Origin: Colimorpha sp045222295
GTDB taxonomy: Bacteria > Bacteroidota > Bacteroidia > Bacteroidales > P3
Direction: 5' to 3'
DNA: 64,000 bases
Assembly: GCA_045222295.1 (NCBI GenBank)
Contig: JBGUXP010000006.1
Span: 1-64,000, forward strand
The notes under the pieces are model-generated. The model saw only the letters and a list, made by a program, of their open reading frames with translations. It searched no databases and was not told the DNA's origin. The translations under genes were made by a program, and so were the position numbers. Below, in pieces: positions 1 through 10,264 of the stretch; the stretch's first letter is position 1, and the number at the start of each line of letters is the position of its first letter.

Positions 1-3000
1 GCCCAGCATGGTGCCGCCGGAGATGTTGACGGTGATGTCGCCGCCCACGACACCTGCCGTGAGGGCCTCGCCGCTGAAGCCGCGGCCGCCGCCGAAGACG
101 TTGCCGTCGACATACGAGGTGCCGAGGGTACCAATCTTGGTGGCTTCATGATTGGCTTCCGAGGTGTTGTTGCTGATGTTCACCTCGGCATTGCCCACCA
201 CATGGCCATCCTCGCCGCCGCCGAAGACCGAGCCGTAGACCCAGCCGCCGGTGACGTTGACCTGGGTGGAGCCCACATTGGTCCAGTTGTTGAAGAAGAT
301 GCGCTGGTCGCCCTTACCGGCACCGAAGAGGTAGCAGGTGACGGGGTGGCCGGAAATCTCGTTGAGGGTACGCGGCACACCGAGGGTGGCGTTGCCACTG
401 AAGTTCACCACGCAGTGGCCGGTGTTGTCCGTGAGGACAGGCTCCTGGTTGGCGAAGGTGTAGTGTCCCACGTCGGTCATCTCGTTGCCGCCATAGACGC
501 TGGTGAGGATATGGCCGCCGGTGATGTCGACCTGCGTGTTGCCGTAGACGGCACCTGCCGACTGCAGCCATTTGCCCGGAGCATAGGGGAAGTAGCCCGA
601 GCCACCGCCGAAGACATTGCCATAGAAGGTGTGGCCGTCGGAGCCGATGGGCAATCCGTGGTCGGCCGAAGTCTTGCCGTCACTGTAGAAGGTAACTCCT
701 GTGGCCAAAGCCGCACGGTAGGCCTTACCCTCAGTAGTGTTGTCGAGGAAGAGGTCCTGGTCGAAAGCTACCGTGTCTTGTGATACACGCACCTTGGAGG
801 CGAAGGGGTCGTAGGGAGCGTAGGGAGCGTAGTAAGGCCAGGCGTTACACTCATAGAGGGAAGTGGTCTGGCTGTAGTCCCATTCGTTGGGATGGGAGTC
901 ATCACCATAAGCACGGTCAAGGTCCTTGGCCATATCGGTGACTCCTGCGGGGTTCCAACCGCAGCCAATCTGACCGCCGCTGATGGTGACATGGGTGTTG
1001 CCCTGCACGTGGCCGTTCTGGCTGCCGCCGTAGACGGAGCCCTTGACGAAAGCCGTGCCAGTGATGGTGACGGCAGTGCTGCCGACGAAGTTCAGGTAGG
1101 GAATCAAATGGTTGCCCGTGGGGTCGCCGAGGACACCTCTACCGCCACCGAAGACCATACCGCTGTCCATGGGCATCTTCAGCACCCGCGGACCCACCGT
1201 TCCTTTGCGGATTTCAACAGTGGCGAGACCGGTATTGGCGGCACAAGAGACAACGGAGTCCTTCTTGGTCACAAGCCGGGCCAAGGCAGCGGCATCGGGA
1301 GCAGAACCGTCTTCTTTATAGGTATTATATTTATTAGTATAATCAGCCGTTTGGCTGTAGCGGGTGAGCGTACCCACCGAGGCCTTCTCGCCACCGCCGT
1401 AGATATTGCCATTCACCCTGATGCTATTATCAGCAGCATCAGGGATGACAACCTTGGTGTTGCAGGTGACCAAACCGTCGTCGACATCGCTCTCGCTACC
1501 CATGCCACCGCCGAAGACATCATGATTCACAATACCCTTGATCAATTGCACCACCGGGGAGGTGATGGTATTGTCGAGGGGGCGATATTGGGCAATCTTG
1601 CTGCCTCCATAGACATTGTTGATGGTCAAGGGGCACAAGGTATGCTCATCATCCGCAATCTTCACAATGATATTGCCCTCGATATTACCATTCAGGTCAC
1701 TGCCGCCAAAGACATTGCCTATTTCTCCACCCTTAATGGTGAGATAGACATTGCCACCAGCAGTCGTTCCTATTTTACCCCTGTTCTCAGCCTTATAAAA
1801 TTCAGCACGTGTATCTAAGGAATATTCAAGCGAATCGGGATAGTAATGACTCTCCAACAAATATTTTACACTATCGGCATTCAGCTGCTCCTGTGTGGGG
1901 AATCTCCTGATGTTGGCGGCATAGGTCGGGTCGCCCTGCGAACCGCCGAACACCTCGCTGTACACGCCACCCTCCACGGTGAGATAGACATCACCATAGA
2001 TGGTACCCAGACGGCAGCCCGCATACAAGCTCAAGAATTTCCAGCTTTGAGGGTTTTTCTGTACAGAATCACAATAAATAGTAGTATTCACATCGCCAAC
2101 CACATTGGCATAGTTACCGCCACAGAAGTGGTAGTCCTCCTGCACATCGCCGCACTCGCCACCACCTCTTTTATATTTGACTGAGTCGGCACCGACTGCA
2201 AGCTGACCCTGACGGTTACACATATTGAAGATGTAACCGATGCGGCCGCCTTTCACATTCAGTATAATACTGGCTTTACCGATATTGGCAGGGACATGGA
2301 CACCGTTGCCGCCACCGAAAATTTCTCTGTAGCGGCCACCATCGATGGTTACATGGGTACCTTGGGCGAAAGCAGCGTTGCTGCCGCCAAAGACCTGCTC
2401 GACAGTATTATTACAACCATGGACATGGACGTAAGCCCTCTTTCTCGAATCCACATTCCCGTTTTGAGGCTTATAGTCGGCCTTGTTGCCGCCACCCAAC
2501 ACCTGGTAGATAGAATACGAACGGTCGCTCGCCGTATAGCTGGCCGCGTCGGTCTGCGAACGATAGGCTTTCCAGACATCCACACGAACACTGTCTTGCG
2601 GCGATCCATAGGCATTGTTGCAGCCAAAGACTCTGGCACCGCGGAGGTCCTCGCCCACCTTATAGGTGTGGAAAGCAGCCTCGCCGATGGGATCAGTGCT
2701 CCCTTCCAATCCAATATTGACCTGGACTACACCATTGATTTTTGCAGGATTGTTAGCATCACCCAAGCCACCACCATAGATGTCGCCGGTGATATCGCCC
2801 GAAAGGACGGTCACATTGGTATTAGTGGTGACCGTTCCGAGAGCCGAACCACCGTAGACATCGGAGAAGAGCGTGGGACCGGAAACGGGATTGGTGACGG
2901 CACCGATGGTGACTTCGGTATTGCCGCTGACAACGGTGTTCTGACCCAGACCGGCACCGAAGATACCGTTGGCACGGGTGGTGTTGGTTCCCACCGCACC

Positions 3001-3960
3001 TCCGGTGACGGTAACTTCCGTATTCGACGTCACCGTGCCCATGGCATTACAGCCACCATAGATACCGGCGGATATCTTGCCTCCCGAGACATTGACGATG
3101 GCACTATTGACATCGGCCGCAATCTTTGGATTACTTGTCGAGTCGCCATTGCCGCCACCGAAGACATTAACCATGGTGCCGCCGGAGACTGCCACCGTGG
3201 GCGTACCGCCATAGGAAGCATAGTTACCGCCACCGAAGACATTGGTCATGGTGCCGTTCAGGACATTCACCTGCACGGTGTTCTGCGGAGCACCCTTGAC
3301 ATTGTTACAGCCGAAGACATTGGTGACGCTGCCGCCATTGATGGTCACCCGCACCGAACTATAGACATTAGCCGCAGTGTCAGTATTACCATGGCCACCA
3401 CCATAGAGGTCGCCACTGACGGTACCGTTGGTGAGCGTCACCGTGGCGGAGTCACTGGCGCCGGTACCCACATTGGCCACAGCACCGCCGCCGTAGACAT
3501 CGTTGCTGACAACGGCGCCGCTCTGGTTGATGAGCACCGAGGTGTTGCCACTGACGGCCGCCGCGTTGCCGCCGCCGTAGACGTTGCCACCCACGGTGAC
3601 ATGCGAGGTCGCCGCCCGCAAAGCAGGCTGGTCCGTCTGGGCCTGCAGGGTGCCGAAAGAGAAAAGCAAAAAAAGCACTATGGCAATGCGCTTCAAGTGT
3701 TTGTAACACACGCCCCCGTCCGCCCTATGGGCGTCCACCCCCTCTAGCTTAGAGGGGGAGTTGGCTGTCGCGGTTGCACTATCTAGCTGCTCCCCTAAGT
3801 TAGGGGAGCTGGCAGCCCGCCGAGGGCTGACTGAGGAGTGTGTCATCTCATGCTGGTCACACTCCTCCACCACCGCAAAGCGGCGGTCCCCCTCCCCTAG
3901 CTTAGGGGAGGAGCTAAGATAGTAGTGATTTGTCTTCATATCTCGTGTAGTTTTTTTCAT
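1..3960 (-). CDS. Giant GGG-turn repeat exported protein (partial, C-terminus beyond window)
   Basis: The frame is open from the ATG at 3960 to the left edge, so at least 1,320 codons are present and the stop lies outside. The hydrophobic segment IAIVLFLLFSFGTLQAQ, about 90 residues from the start, looks like a signal peptide. The rest is a chain of roughly 20-35-residue units with turns such as VYGGGN, VFGGGN, VFGCNN and VYGGSA, alternating with short beta-type strands, which suggests a beta-solenoid. It is a paralogue of the gene just upstream (4017-10253): both begin MKK-(A/T)-T-(Q/R)-DMK and share the same motif order. The stretch between start and signal peptide is encoded by dispersed repeats (3706-3920). 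An alternative ATG at 4020 overlaps the preceding stop as ATGA. I infer a cell-surface protein; function is unknown and no enzyme motif is visible. Confidence 0.8.
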   Translation of the reverse strand, partial: MKKTTRDMKTNHYYLSSSPKLGEGDRRFAVVEECDQHEMTHSSVSPRRAASSPNLGEQLDSATATANSPSKLEGVDAHRADGGVCYKHLKRIAIVLFLLFSFGTLQAQTDQPALRAATSHVTVGGNVYGGGNAAAVSGNTSVLINQSGAVVSNDVYGGGAVANVGTGASDSATVTLTNGTVSGDLYGGGHGNTDTAANVYSSVRVTINGGSVTNVFGCNNVKGAPQNTVQVNVLNGTMTNVFGGGNYASYGGTPTVAVSGGTMVNVFGGGNGDSTSNPKIAADVNSAIVNVSGGKISAGIYGGCNAMGTVTSNTEVTVTGGAVGTNTTRANGIFGAGLGQNTVVSGNTEVTIGAVTNPVSGPTLFSDVYGGSALGTVTTNTNVTVLSGDITGDIYGGGLGDANNPAKINGVVQVNIGLEGSTDPIGEAAFHTYKVGEDLRGARVFGCNNAYGSPQDSVRVDVWKAYRSQTDAASYTASDRSYSIYQVLGGGNKADYKPQNGNVDSRKRAYVHVHGCNNTVEQVFGGSNAAFAQGTHVTIDGGRYREIFGGGNGVHVPANIGKASIILNVKGGRIGYIFNMCNRQGQLAVGADSVKYKRGGGECGDVQEDYHFCGGNYANVVGDVNTTIYCDSVQKNPQSWKFLSLYAGCRLGTIYGDVYLTVEGGVYSEVFGGSQGDPTYAANIRRFPTQEQLNADSVKYLLESHYYPDSLEYSLDTRAEFYKAENRGKIGTTAGGNVYLTIKGGEIGNVFGGSDLNGNIEGNIIVKIADDEHTLCPLTINNVYGGSKIAQYRPLDNTITSPVVQLIKGIVNHDVFGGGMGSESDVDDGLVTCNTKVVIPDAADNSIRVNGNIYGGGEKASVGTLTRYSQTADYTNKYNTYKEDGSAPDAAALARLVTKKDSVVSCAANTGLATVEIRKGTVGPRVLKMPMDSGMVFGGGRGVLGDPTGNHLIPYLNFVGSTAVTITGTAFVKGSVYGGSQNGHVQGNTHVTISGGQIGCGWNPAGVTDMAKDLDRAYGDDSHPNEWDYSQTTSLYECNAWPYYAPYAPYDPFASKVRVSQDTVAFDQDLFLDNTTEGKAYRAALATGVTFYSDGKTSADHGLPIGSDGHTFYGNVFGGGSGYFPYAPGKWLQSAGAVYGNTQVDITGGHILTSVYGGNEMTDVGHYTFANQEPVLTDNTGHCVVNFSGNATLGVPRTLNEISGHPVTCYLFGAGKGDQRIFFNNWTNVGSTQVNVTGGWVYGSVFGGGEDGHVVGNAEVNISNNTSEANHEATKIGTLGTSYVDGNVFGGGRGFSGEALTAGVVGGDITVNISGGTMLG
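3706..3920. repeat. Dispersed palindromic repeats inside the leader of the left-edge giant gene
   Basis: Three units lie between the ATG at 3960 and the signal peptide codons near 3690. A B unit (about 3706-3778) has CACGCCCCCGTCCGCCCTA and CCCCCTCTAG...AGAGGGGG. An A unit (about 3782-3842) has CTCCCCTAAGTTAGGGGAG and GGGCTGACTGAGGAGTGTG. A variant unit (about 3860-3920) has CTCCCCTAGCTTAGGGGAG. In frame they add a peptide containing SVSPRRAASSPNLGEQLD and SPSKLEGVDAHRADGGV, read-through peptides of this repeat class. Confidence 0.8.
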
Positions 3961-4016
3961 GAACCAGTTTCTCAGATTATTCAGAATATTCGGATTATTC
4001 AGAGTTTTCAGATTCT

Positions 4017-7000
4017 TCATTCTTCATTTTGGATCGTCACCGACGAGCTTCCGTTCACCGCACCTTTGTTGCCGCCGCCGAAGGCGCTGCCACGCACCGT
4101 GGCACCTTCCTGCAGCCTAACGGCACTGCTGCCCGTCACAGCGGCGTTGTTGCCGCCGCCGTAGACATTGCCGGTGACCTCGCCACTGCCCTTGATGGTC
4201 ACCAAAGGTGAAGCCTTGGTGGCGTCAGGCGAGGTATAGGCAGCGTTGTTGCCGCCACCATAGACATTGGCGACGGTGCCGCCGGCCACCACCACCGCCA
4301 CGGTGCTACGCGGAGCGCCGTTGGTGTTGTTGCAGCCGTAGACCGACCCGGTGACGGTGCCCTCGTTGACGGTCACCACCACAGGCGTCCAGACACGGCC
4401 TTTGGCGACATTGGCGTCGCCGCTCTCACCGAGGCCACCGCCGAAAATGTCGCCGTTGACGGTACCTTTGTTCATCGTCACATAGGTGTGTTTCTCGTCG
4501 TTCACAGCCTCGCTGGTGTTGCCCACCGAGCCCAAGGCCGAACCGCCATAGACGTCGCCATAGACGGTGGGACCTGTGCCGTCGCCGGCAGGTCCGATAG
4601 TCACCTCGACATCGGCACCCGTCTTGGTATCTGCACCGTAGCCGCCACCATGGATGTCGGCACGCTTCTCGGCCACATAGCCTTCTTGTCCAGAAGTTCC
4701 TACAGCAGCGGCACCTACATTGCCGCCATTGACGGCAACGGCGATATTGCCTGTCACAGTGCCGTTGGTGTTACAGCCGCCATAGAGGCCGTCGCTGATG
4801 GCTGCGCTGCCGCTGATATTGACAGCCACAGCACCATCGACACCGCCGTCGATCACATTGTTACCGCCACCGAAGGCTTTCCGTACGCTGCCGCCCGTCA
4901 TGGAGACCAGGGTGCTTCCAACTTTGGCCTTGTTGCCGCCGCCAAAGATATCCTCGGTGACGGTGCCACCCACCATGTCGATGGAGGAACGTCCCGAGAC
5001 CGTCGCCTCGTCGCCACCGCCGAAGACACTGTGGTCAACGGTGCTGCCGGCATTCACCCTCACAAGGGTCTGACCGATGTCACCTATCACAGAAGCCTCC
5101 TTGCCACCACCATAGACGCTGCCGGCCACCCTCATCTTCAGTGAAGAGGTTGCGGGGCTGCTCTGATGGCTGGCATCCCTGAGGGAAGTCAAAAGCGTTG
5201 ACATGTTGGCTGCATCGTAGCCAATATTGACGCGGGGCTTTGCCGTCACCTCAGCAGTGGAACCATAGCCGCCGCCATAGACGCTGCCGCCGATACCCGT
5301 CTCCCTCTGGATATGAAGGAGGTTGACCTTGGGAGTGGTCTTTGTACCAGTAGTGGCAAAAGCCAGAGGCGTGTAAGGCGTCACATTACCGGCGCCGTAG
5401 ATGTTGCCGGTGATATTGAGAGCGCAAGTACCCTCATAATCAAAGACATTGACCGTGATGGCCCCCTCAATATTGCCCTTCTGGTTGCTGCCACCGAAAG
5501 CGGTGCCGATGGTGCCGCCAAAAAGGTTAAGGGTGACATTGCCATGAGTATTCTTCGGCGTGTGTTCTGTATCGTCATTACGGGCATCGAGGATATTGGC
5601 CTCCACCGGGGAGGCTCCTCTCACACCCTTCGACCCGCCAAAGACGGTGTCGATGGTGCCACCCTTGATATTGAGGGTGACATTGCCGATGATGTCGGCT
5701 TGGTTGGAGCCACCGTAAACATTTGTGAAAGTGCCCGTACCGCACTCGATGGTGGTGGTGATGGTGACAGGGTGGGCGTCGGAGCCCATGGTCACCATAT
5801 TACTGCCACCGAAGAATTCGCCAATCTGTTCAGCAGCATTGGGATCTGCAGCGCACTGGTTGTCGGGGTGGGCGATGGTGACGGAGACGGGTCCCAGGAG
5901 GTCGCCATACTCGTTACTGCCGCCGAACACCTGGCTGATAAGACCCGCGTTGACGGTCAGCGAAGTACCTCCCTCTCCGATATTGGCACCGGGGTTATAG
6001 TCGGCGCAGGCGACACCGGTGTTGGTCGTTGTACACACGCTATTACCCTCATCATAGTAAGGATCGGTGTGGTTGCCAGTCTCACTGTGGCCGTTACCGC
6101 CGGCGAAGATGCGGCCATGTCGGCCTCCCCACACCACGACAGCGCATTTCTCCACCGCGGCGGCATCGCCACCACCGTAGATATCCTCTACGGTATTGTG
6201 GCATCCAAAGATGGTCACGGTGGTCTTGTAGGGCGTTGTTGCCGGTGCAGGAACATAGTCGGCGCGCTTGCCGCCACCGAAGACCTGCGCTATGGCGTAG
6301 GTGGCATCGTTGCCCGTATAGGTAGCCACATCATTACCCGTCAACTTGGTTTTATAGATATTCACGAAGACATCGCCCTTGGGCGTGCCGTTGGCATCGT
6401 TGCAGCCATAGACGCTGCCATTGATGGTGGCCTTGCCAGTGTAGGTAGCTGGCTCCTGGCCGTCGGTGGCACCGATATTGACATTCACCGTACCCTTGAC
6501 TTCCGGTGCCTTGGTGCTATTGCCCTTACCGCCACCGAAGACATTCTGCTCGATGGTACCGGAAAGGATGTTGAGCGTCGTCGCATCGCTGGTGGTGGTG
6601 CCCACATCAGCCAAGTTTCCGCCACCGTAGACGCTACCGTCGACGGTAATCAGTTGCTCGGTGGTGGCATTACCAAAAGTGACTGTAGAATTGGCTGTAA
6701 CCAGACCTTTGTTGCCGCCACCGAAGACATTGCCACGAACATGGGATGTGCCCTGCACGGAAACGGTAGCGCTGCCATTGACGGCGCTCTCATCGCCACC
6801 GCCATAGACATCGCCCTTAATATCGGATGTGCCTTCAATGGAGATGGAGGCAATACCATTGACAGCACCGAGACCCGTGAGCGAAACGGGAGTATAGGCA
6901 TAGTATTTACCACCATGTTCAAAAGTGGGATTACTGGTGGAGGGAGTTGGAGAAATGTTCCACTCGGAAGGAACGTCATGAATCCAATTGTATTCTGCTG

Positions 7001-10000
7001 CTCCGTAGTTGAGCGAACCGTCATGGATGTAGCCAGCCTTGTCGGCATAAGCATAACTGACGGTGCTCTTGTCGTGTACCTTGAAGGAGGGAATGGAGGC
7101 CGAATAGCCGGCGGCAAAGGCCGAACCATTGACCACAGTATGACCCTTCAAAGTGGAGGTGACATTGCCACCCACGGCACCCAGGTTGCCACCACCGTAG
7201 AAGTTGCCCTTGAAGGTGCAGTCGGTGATGGTATTGGTGACAGGCGCCACCGTGGTTTTGGCAAAGGATGCCCAATGGAAATAGGAACGCACCACATATA
7301 CGCCACCACCCTTAGGCATGGGGAGCAACTCAAACTCATATTCTGCTTGGTATCCCTTACCCTCTTCATACTTGAACGGAGTGAATGCGGTAAATTGACC
7401 ATCTCCGTTCCATTTTGCAGTAGTAGGATTGCTTGTGCCACCACCACTATCGTATCGTCTGTCGCGGAGCATATTGGTACCACCATTGCCACCACCATAA
7501 TATTGGGTAAAAACAGTGTTGGTGGCACGATTGGTAATGGTTTTGGTACTGCTCATATCACCCAACATAGGGCCTCCACAATACTTATGCACGATGCTGT
7601 TGTTGCAGGTGACATCGATATTGCCGGTGACAGGGCGCAGAGCGTTGATACCGCCGCCGTAGAATTCGTCAATCCACGCATTGTTGATGACGAAAGTAAC
7701 ATTGCCGCCATTGGTTTCTCCCTCAGCCCCAACACTCTCCATGCCAGCACCGGCGATAAGGCCAAACTTACCGCCATCGATATAGCAATGGGGATTGTCG
7801 GTCATATTGTAGAAGTCGGAACGGAACATGCCGCTGAGGTAGAGCTCCGGGAACTCGCCGCCGATGGCATTGACAGCACAGTGGCGGGTACCTGCTTTCC
7901 TGTTACCATGAGTGCCGGGGGTAAAAGCTTTCATATAAACTTTTCCGCCCATAAGGAAATAAGAGGTACCGTTAACGGGCGAAGTTGCAGTGGCATTGGT
8001 TTCCGCCTCTGCGAACGACTCTGTCGAAACTATCTGCATGTGCTCTCCCCCATTGAGAATCATCGGAGCTTCATGTTTTGCGTAGTCAGCGCTATTTCGC
8101 TTGTCATACTCAAACTGAGTAGTATACAGGAATGATGTCTCCGTGATCTCGAAATGACCCTGGGGACAGAAGATACGCATACCGTAGTAATTGCCGTCGG
8201 TACGGATAGCCATGGTGATATCCGGTACCATCAGAAAATCGAAACGAATGGGATGACAATTGATACGTCCACCATTACTCATACCCGCCTGGAAACAGAA
8301 GTCCGGCTCGTTGTCGAAGTCGAAGTCGGCACTCATAATAGTGAAAGGCTTGGCTTTGCTGTTATAATCACTGCCTTTGAGAGTGATATTGCTGTGGAAG
8401 GCATTGTTCTGATAGTTGCCCACCAAAACGATGGCTTGGTCATAAACACTTCCGGAGGACATGACACTGAGAGCCGAAATGGCATCCGACAGGCTGGTCT
8501 TTATCGCATAGGTGTTATTTATTTTGTCGGGTAACTTGCCTGAGACATAAAAATCCTCTGTTCCGTTTTTCACACGGTCAAGACAATGATTAGGGTTGTG
8601 CAAGTAGACGGCAGTGCCCCATTTGGCTTCGATTTCTATACTGGTAACCCCGTCAGGGACATAGTAGTAGCCGCCTTGGGCAAACACACGGCCACTGACG
8701 GAATAGAGGTCTTTCTTTGTGGAGGTTCTGTCGGCAAAATTGTAGCCCGTCTCCCAGTTTTCCACAAAATCCGGGCCTGTACCATCACTACTACCGTTCA
8801 CCTTGGTAATCTTCCAGCCAGTAACCACTTTGTTGGTGTAGTTGTTGGCATATTTTGCTGCCCAGTCGGCACCATTGGGATTACCAAACACCTCGTTGTA
8901 ATAAGGAAGCTGTATCTTCTTGGCACAGTAGTCGTAGCCTAGGGTGTCCATATCGGTGACAACGATGCTACGCGATGTGCTGGCGGAACTGTTGTTCTCT
9001 CCTCCTTTAATTGTGACAGTAATTGAGGGATAGCTCTTACCCTCCCAGGGATTGGCACTACTGCGAGCCACAGTTGCTCCCGTTTTGGCATGATAGACAT
9101 TTTCGGGGTCCATGTCGAAAGAAGAATAGTATTTCTTCCATTGCTTGAGGATGGGATAGGGGGCTATGGTGGGGTCGAGCACCCACTTGGCGATGCCTAC
9201 GGCCGCCACATCGGCATCAGACTGTGCTGAACTATTCTGCAGGTAGGTACCCGTAATCCACCAGGCACAGAGGCGACGGTTGCTGTTGAGAATATTACGG
9301 TAGACCTCGAAGCGCACCAAGTACTTCTTGGCAACAGGCCATGAGTTGTTATATTTATCAATTTTATCCAATCCTCCTTCGTATGAAGCCTCTTCCTGAC
9401 AGAAGTAATTGTAGTTGTTGGTTCTGTCCTTGTCACTATTGGCTATTGTTGTTCCGCCATACACCGGACGCTTGATATTCCCTTGCGTGATGTCTCCGTA
9501 GAAAATGCAGTTCATCACCATGGTTTTGACATTCTTGGTAAAGTTTTCAGCACTGTTTCCCTGCATGGTCGCAGTAGTGTTGTATCCCACCAAGCCTCCG
9601 GCGACTTTGCTGTTGTTTGCCGGCGCCGACACATTGGCATAGCTGAAACAGTTGATAACGCGGGCATAGCCGTCGAGATAGCCCACCAGACTGCCACAAT
9701 GGTCACTGGTGCTGGCCACGGTGGAGCGGCCCACGGAAGTATGAGCTGCCGTCGTAGGCAGGATACCGCAGTTGTAGATGCGGGTGGTGCCATTGGCGGT
9801 GCAGGCGATGGCGCCCACATAACCCGTCTGGGAAATATTCACACTCTTCAGCATGATGTTGCTGATGGTGGCGTCGGTGGCCGTGGTGAAGAGAGGCACG
9901 TTCAAACCCGTGATGACGGGGAAGGTGCCGTCGGCTTTGGCCTGTGCCGTGAGGGTACCAGTGAAGCTGGCCTTGGTTGTATAGTTGCCGGATATGGTGA

Positions 10001-10253
10001 TATCCTGCGTAATGATATAGTTACCATTGGCAACCATAGCATTCAGGCCAGAAGCATCAGTAATCGGGGTCTGTGCCCTTGCCGTCAGCGGCAGCAGCAG
10101 CGCCGCCAGCACGACGGCCAGGCGGAACCTGCTCCTCGCTCCTCCGAGCGTACTTCTCCGAACCATCTCCGAACCATCTCCGAGACATCTCCGTTTCATC
10201 TCCCTTACATCTCCCTTGCTGTTCTGTTTCATATCTTGTGTTGCTTTTTTCAT
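4017..10253 (-). CDS. Giant GGG-turn repeat exported protein, 2078 aa
   Basis: A long leader (about 40 residues) precedes a hydrophobic segment LAVVLAALLLPLTARAQ, so the protein is probably exported. Residues about 62-290 resemble a GLUG-like beta-helix region (repeated GxLVGY, VINC, IYNC strands). Residues about 300-860 are unassigned. From about residue 860 to the end there are some thirty turns of the type YGGGN, FGGGD, FGGSN or YGCNN with beta-strand spacers, as in the neighbouring gene. It ends abruptly in a repeat unit (VTIQNEE) with no T9SS sorting domain visible. It lies 11 nt after the HEPN gene and 56 nt before the next paralogue, so all four genes may be co-transcribed. Internal ATGs at residues 20 and 31 are alternative starts closer to the signal peptide. 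Adhesin or matrix protein is an inference. Confidence 0.85.
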   Translation of the reverse strand: MKKATQDMKQNSKGDVREMKRRCLGDGSEMVRRSTLGGARSRFRLAVVLAALLLPLTARAQTPITDASGLNAMVANGNYIITQDITISGNYTTKASFTGTLTAQAKADGTFPVITGLNVPLFTTATDATISNIMLKSVNISQTGYVGAIACTANGTTRIYNCGILPTTAAHTSVGRSTVASTSDHCGSLVGYLDGYARVINCFSYANVSAPANNSKVAGGLVGYNTTATMQGNSAENFTKNVKTMVMNCIFYGDITQGNIKRPVYGGTTIANSDKDRTNNYNYFCQEEASYEGGLDKIDKYNNSWPVAKKYLVRFEVYRNILNSNRRLCAWWITGTYLQNSSAQSDADVAAVGIAKWVLDPTIAPYPILKQWKKYYSSFDMDPENVYHAKTGATVARSSANPWEGKSYPSITVTIKGGENNSSASTSRSIVVTDMDTLGYDYCAKKIQLPYYNEVFGNPNGADWAAKYANNYTNKVVTGWKITKVNGSSDGTGPDFVENWETGYNFADRTSTKKDLYSVSGRVFAQGGYYYVPDGVTSIEIEAKWGTAVYLHNPNHCLDRVKNGTEDFYVSGKLPDKINNTYAIKTSLSDAISALSVMSSGSVYDQAIVLVGNYQNNAFHSNITLKGSDYNSKAKPFTIMSADFDFDNEPDFCFQAGMSNGGRINCHPIRFDFLMVPDITMAIRTDGNYYGMRIFCPQGHFEITETSFLYTTQFEYDKRNSADYAKHEAPMILNGGEHMQIVSTESFAEAETNATATSPVNGTSYFLMGGKVYMKAFTPGTHGNRKAGTRHCAVNAIGGEFPELYLSGMFRSDFYNMTDNPHCYIDGGKFGLIAGAGMESVGAEGETNGGNVTFVINNAWIDEFYGGGINALRPVTGNIDVTCNNSIVHKYCGGPMLGDMSSTKTITNRATNTVFTQYYGGGNGGTNMLRDRRYDSGGGTSNPTTAKWNGDGQFTAFTPFKYEEGKGYQAEYEFELLPMPKGGGVYVVRSYFHWASFAKTTVAPVTNTITDCTFKGNFYGGGNLGAVGGNVTSTLKGHTVVNGSAFAAGYSASIPSFKVHDKSTVSYAYADKAGYIHDGSLNYGAAEYNWIHDVPSEWNISPTPSTSNPTFEHGGKYYAYTPVSLTGLGAVNGIASISIEGTSDIKGDVYGGGDESAVNGSATVSVQGTSHVRGNVFGGGNKGLVTANSTVTFGNATTEQLITVDGSVYGGGNLADVGTTTSDATTLNILSGTIEQNVFGGGKGNSTKAPEVKGTVNVNIGATDGQEPATYTGKATINGSVYGCNDANGTPKGDVFVNIYKTKLTGNDVATYTGNDATYAIAQVFGGGKRADYVPAPATTPYKTTVTIFGCHNTVEDIYGGGDAAAVEKCAVVVWGGRHGRIFAGGNGHSETGNHTDPYYDEGNSVCTTTNTGVACADYNPGANIGEGGTSLTVNAGLISQVFGGSNEYGDLLGPVSVTIAHPDNQCAADPNAAEQIGEFFGGSNMVTMGSDAHPVTITTTIECGTGTFTNVYGGSNQADIIGNVTLNIKGGTIDTVFGGSKGVRGASPVEANILDARNDDTEHTPKNTHGNVTLNLFGGTIGTAFGGSNQKGNIEGAITVNVFDYEGTCALNITGNIYGAGNVTPYTPLAFATTGTKTTPKVNLLHIQRETGIGGSVYGGGYGSTAEVTAKPRVNIGYDAANMSTLLTSLRDASHQSSPATSSLKMRVAGSVYGGGKEASVIGDIGQTLVRVNAGSTVDHSVFGGGDEATVSGRSSIDMVGGTVTEDIFGGGNKAKVGSTLVSMTGGSVRKAFGGGNNVIDGGVDGAVAVNISGSAAISDGLYGGCNTNGTVTGNIAVAVNGGNVGAAAVGTSGQEGYVAEKRADIHGGGYGADTKTGADVEVTIGPAGDGTGPTVYGDVYGGSALGSVGNTSEAVNDEKHTYVTMNKGTVNGDIFGGGLGESGDANVAKGRVWTPVVVTVNEGTVTGSVYGCNNTNGAPRSTVAVVVAGGTVANVYGGGNNAAYTSPDATKASPLVTIKGSGEVTGNVYGGGNNAAVTGSSAVRLQEGATVRGSAFGGGNKGAVNGSSSVTIQNEE

Positions 10254-10264
10254 TACAGATGAGA

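Noticed and set aside
5313..8135. A 940-codon open frame on the plus strand opposite the 2078-aa giant gene
   Set aside because: It is the complement frame of a GC-biased repeat gene, has no signal or domain, and the minus-strand protein has a clear signal peptide and regular repeats.
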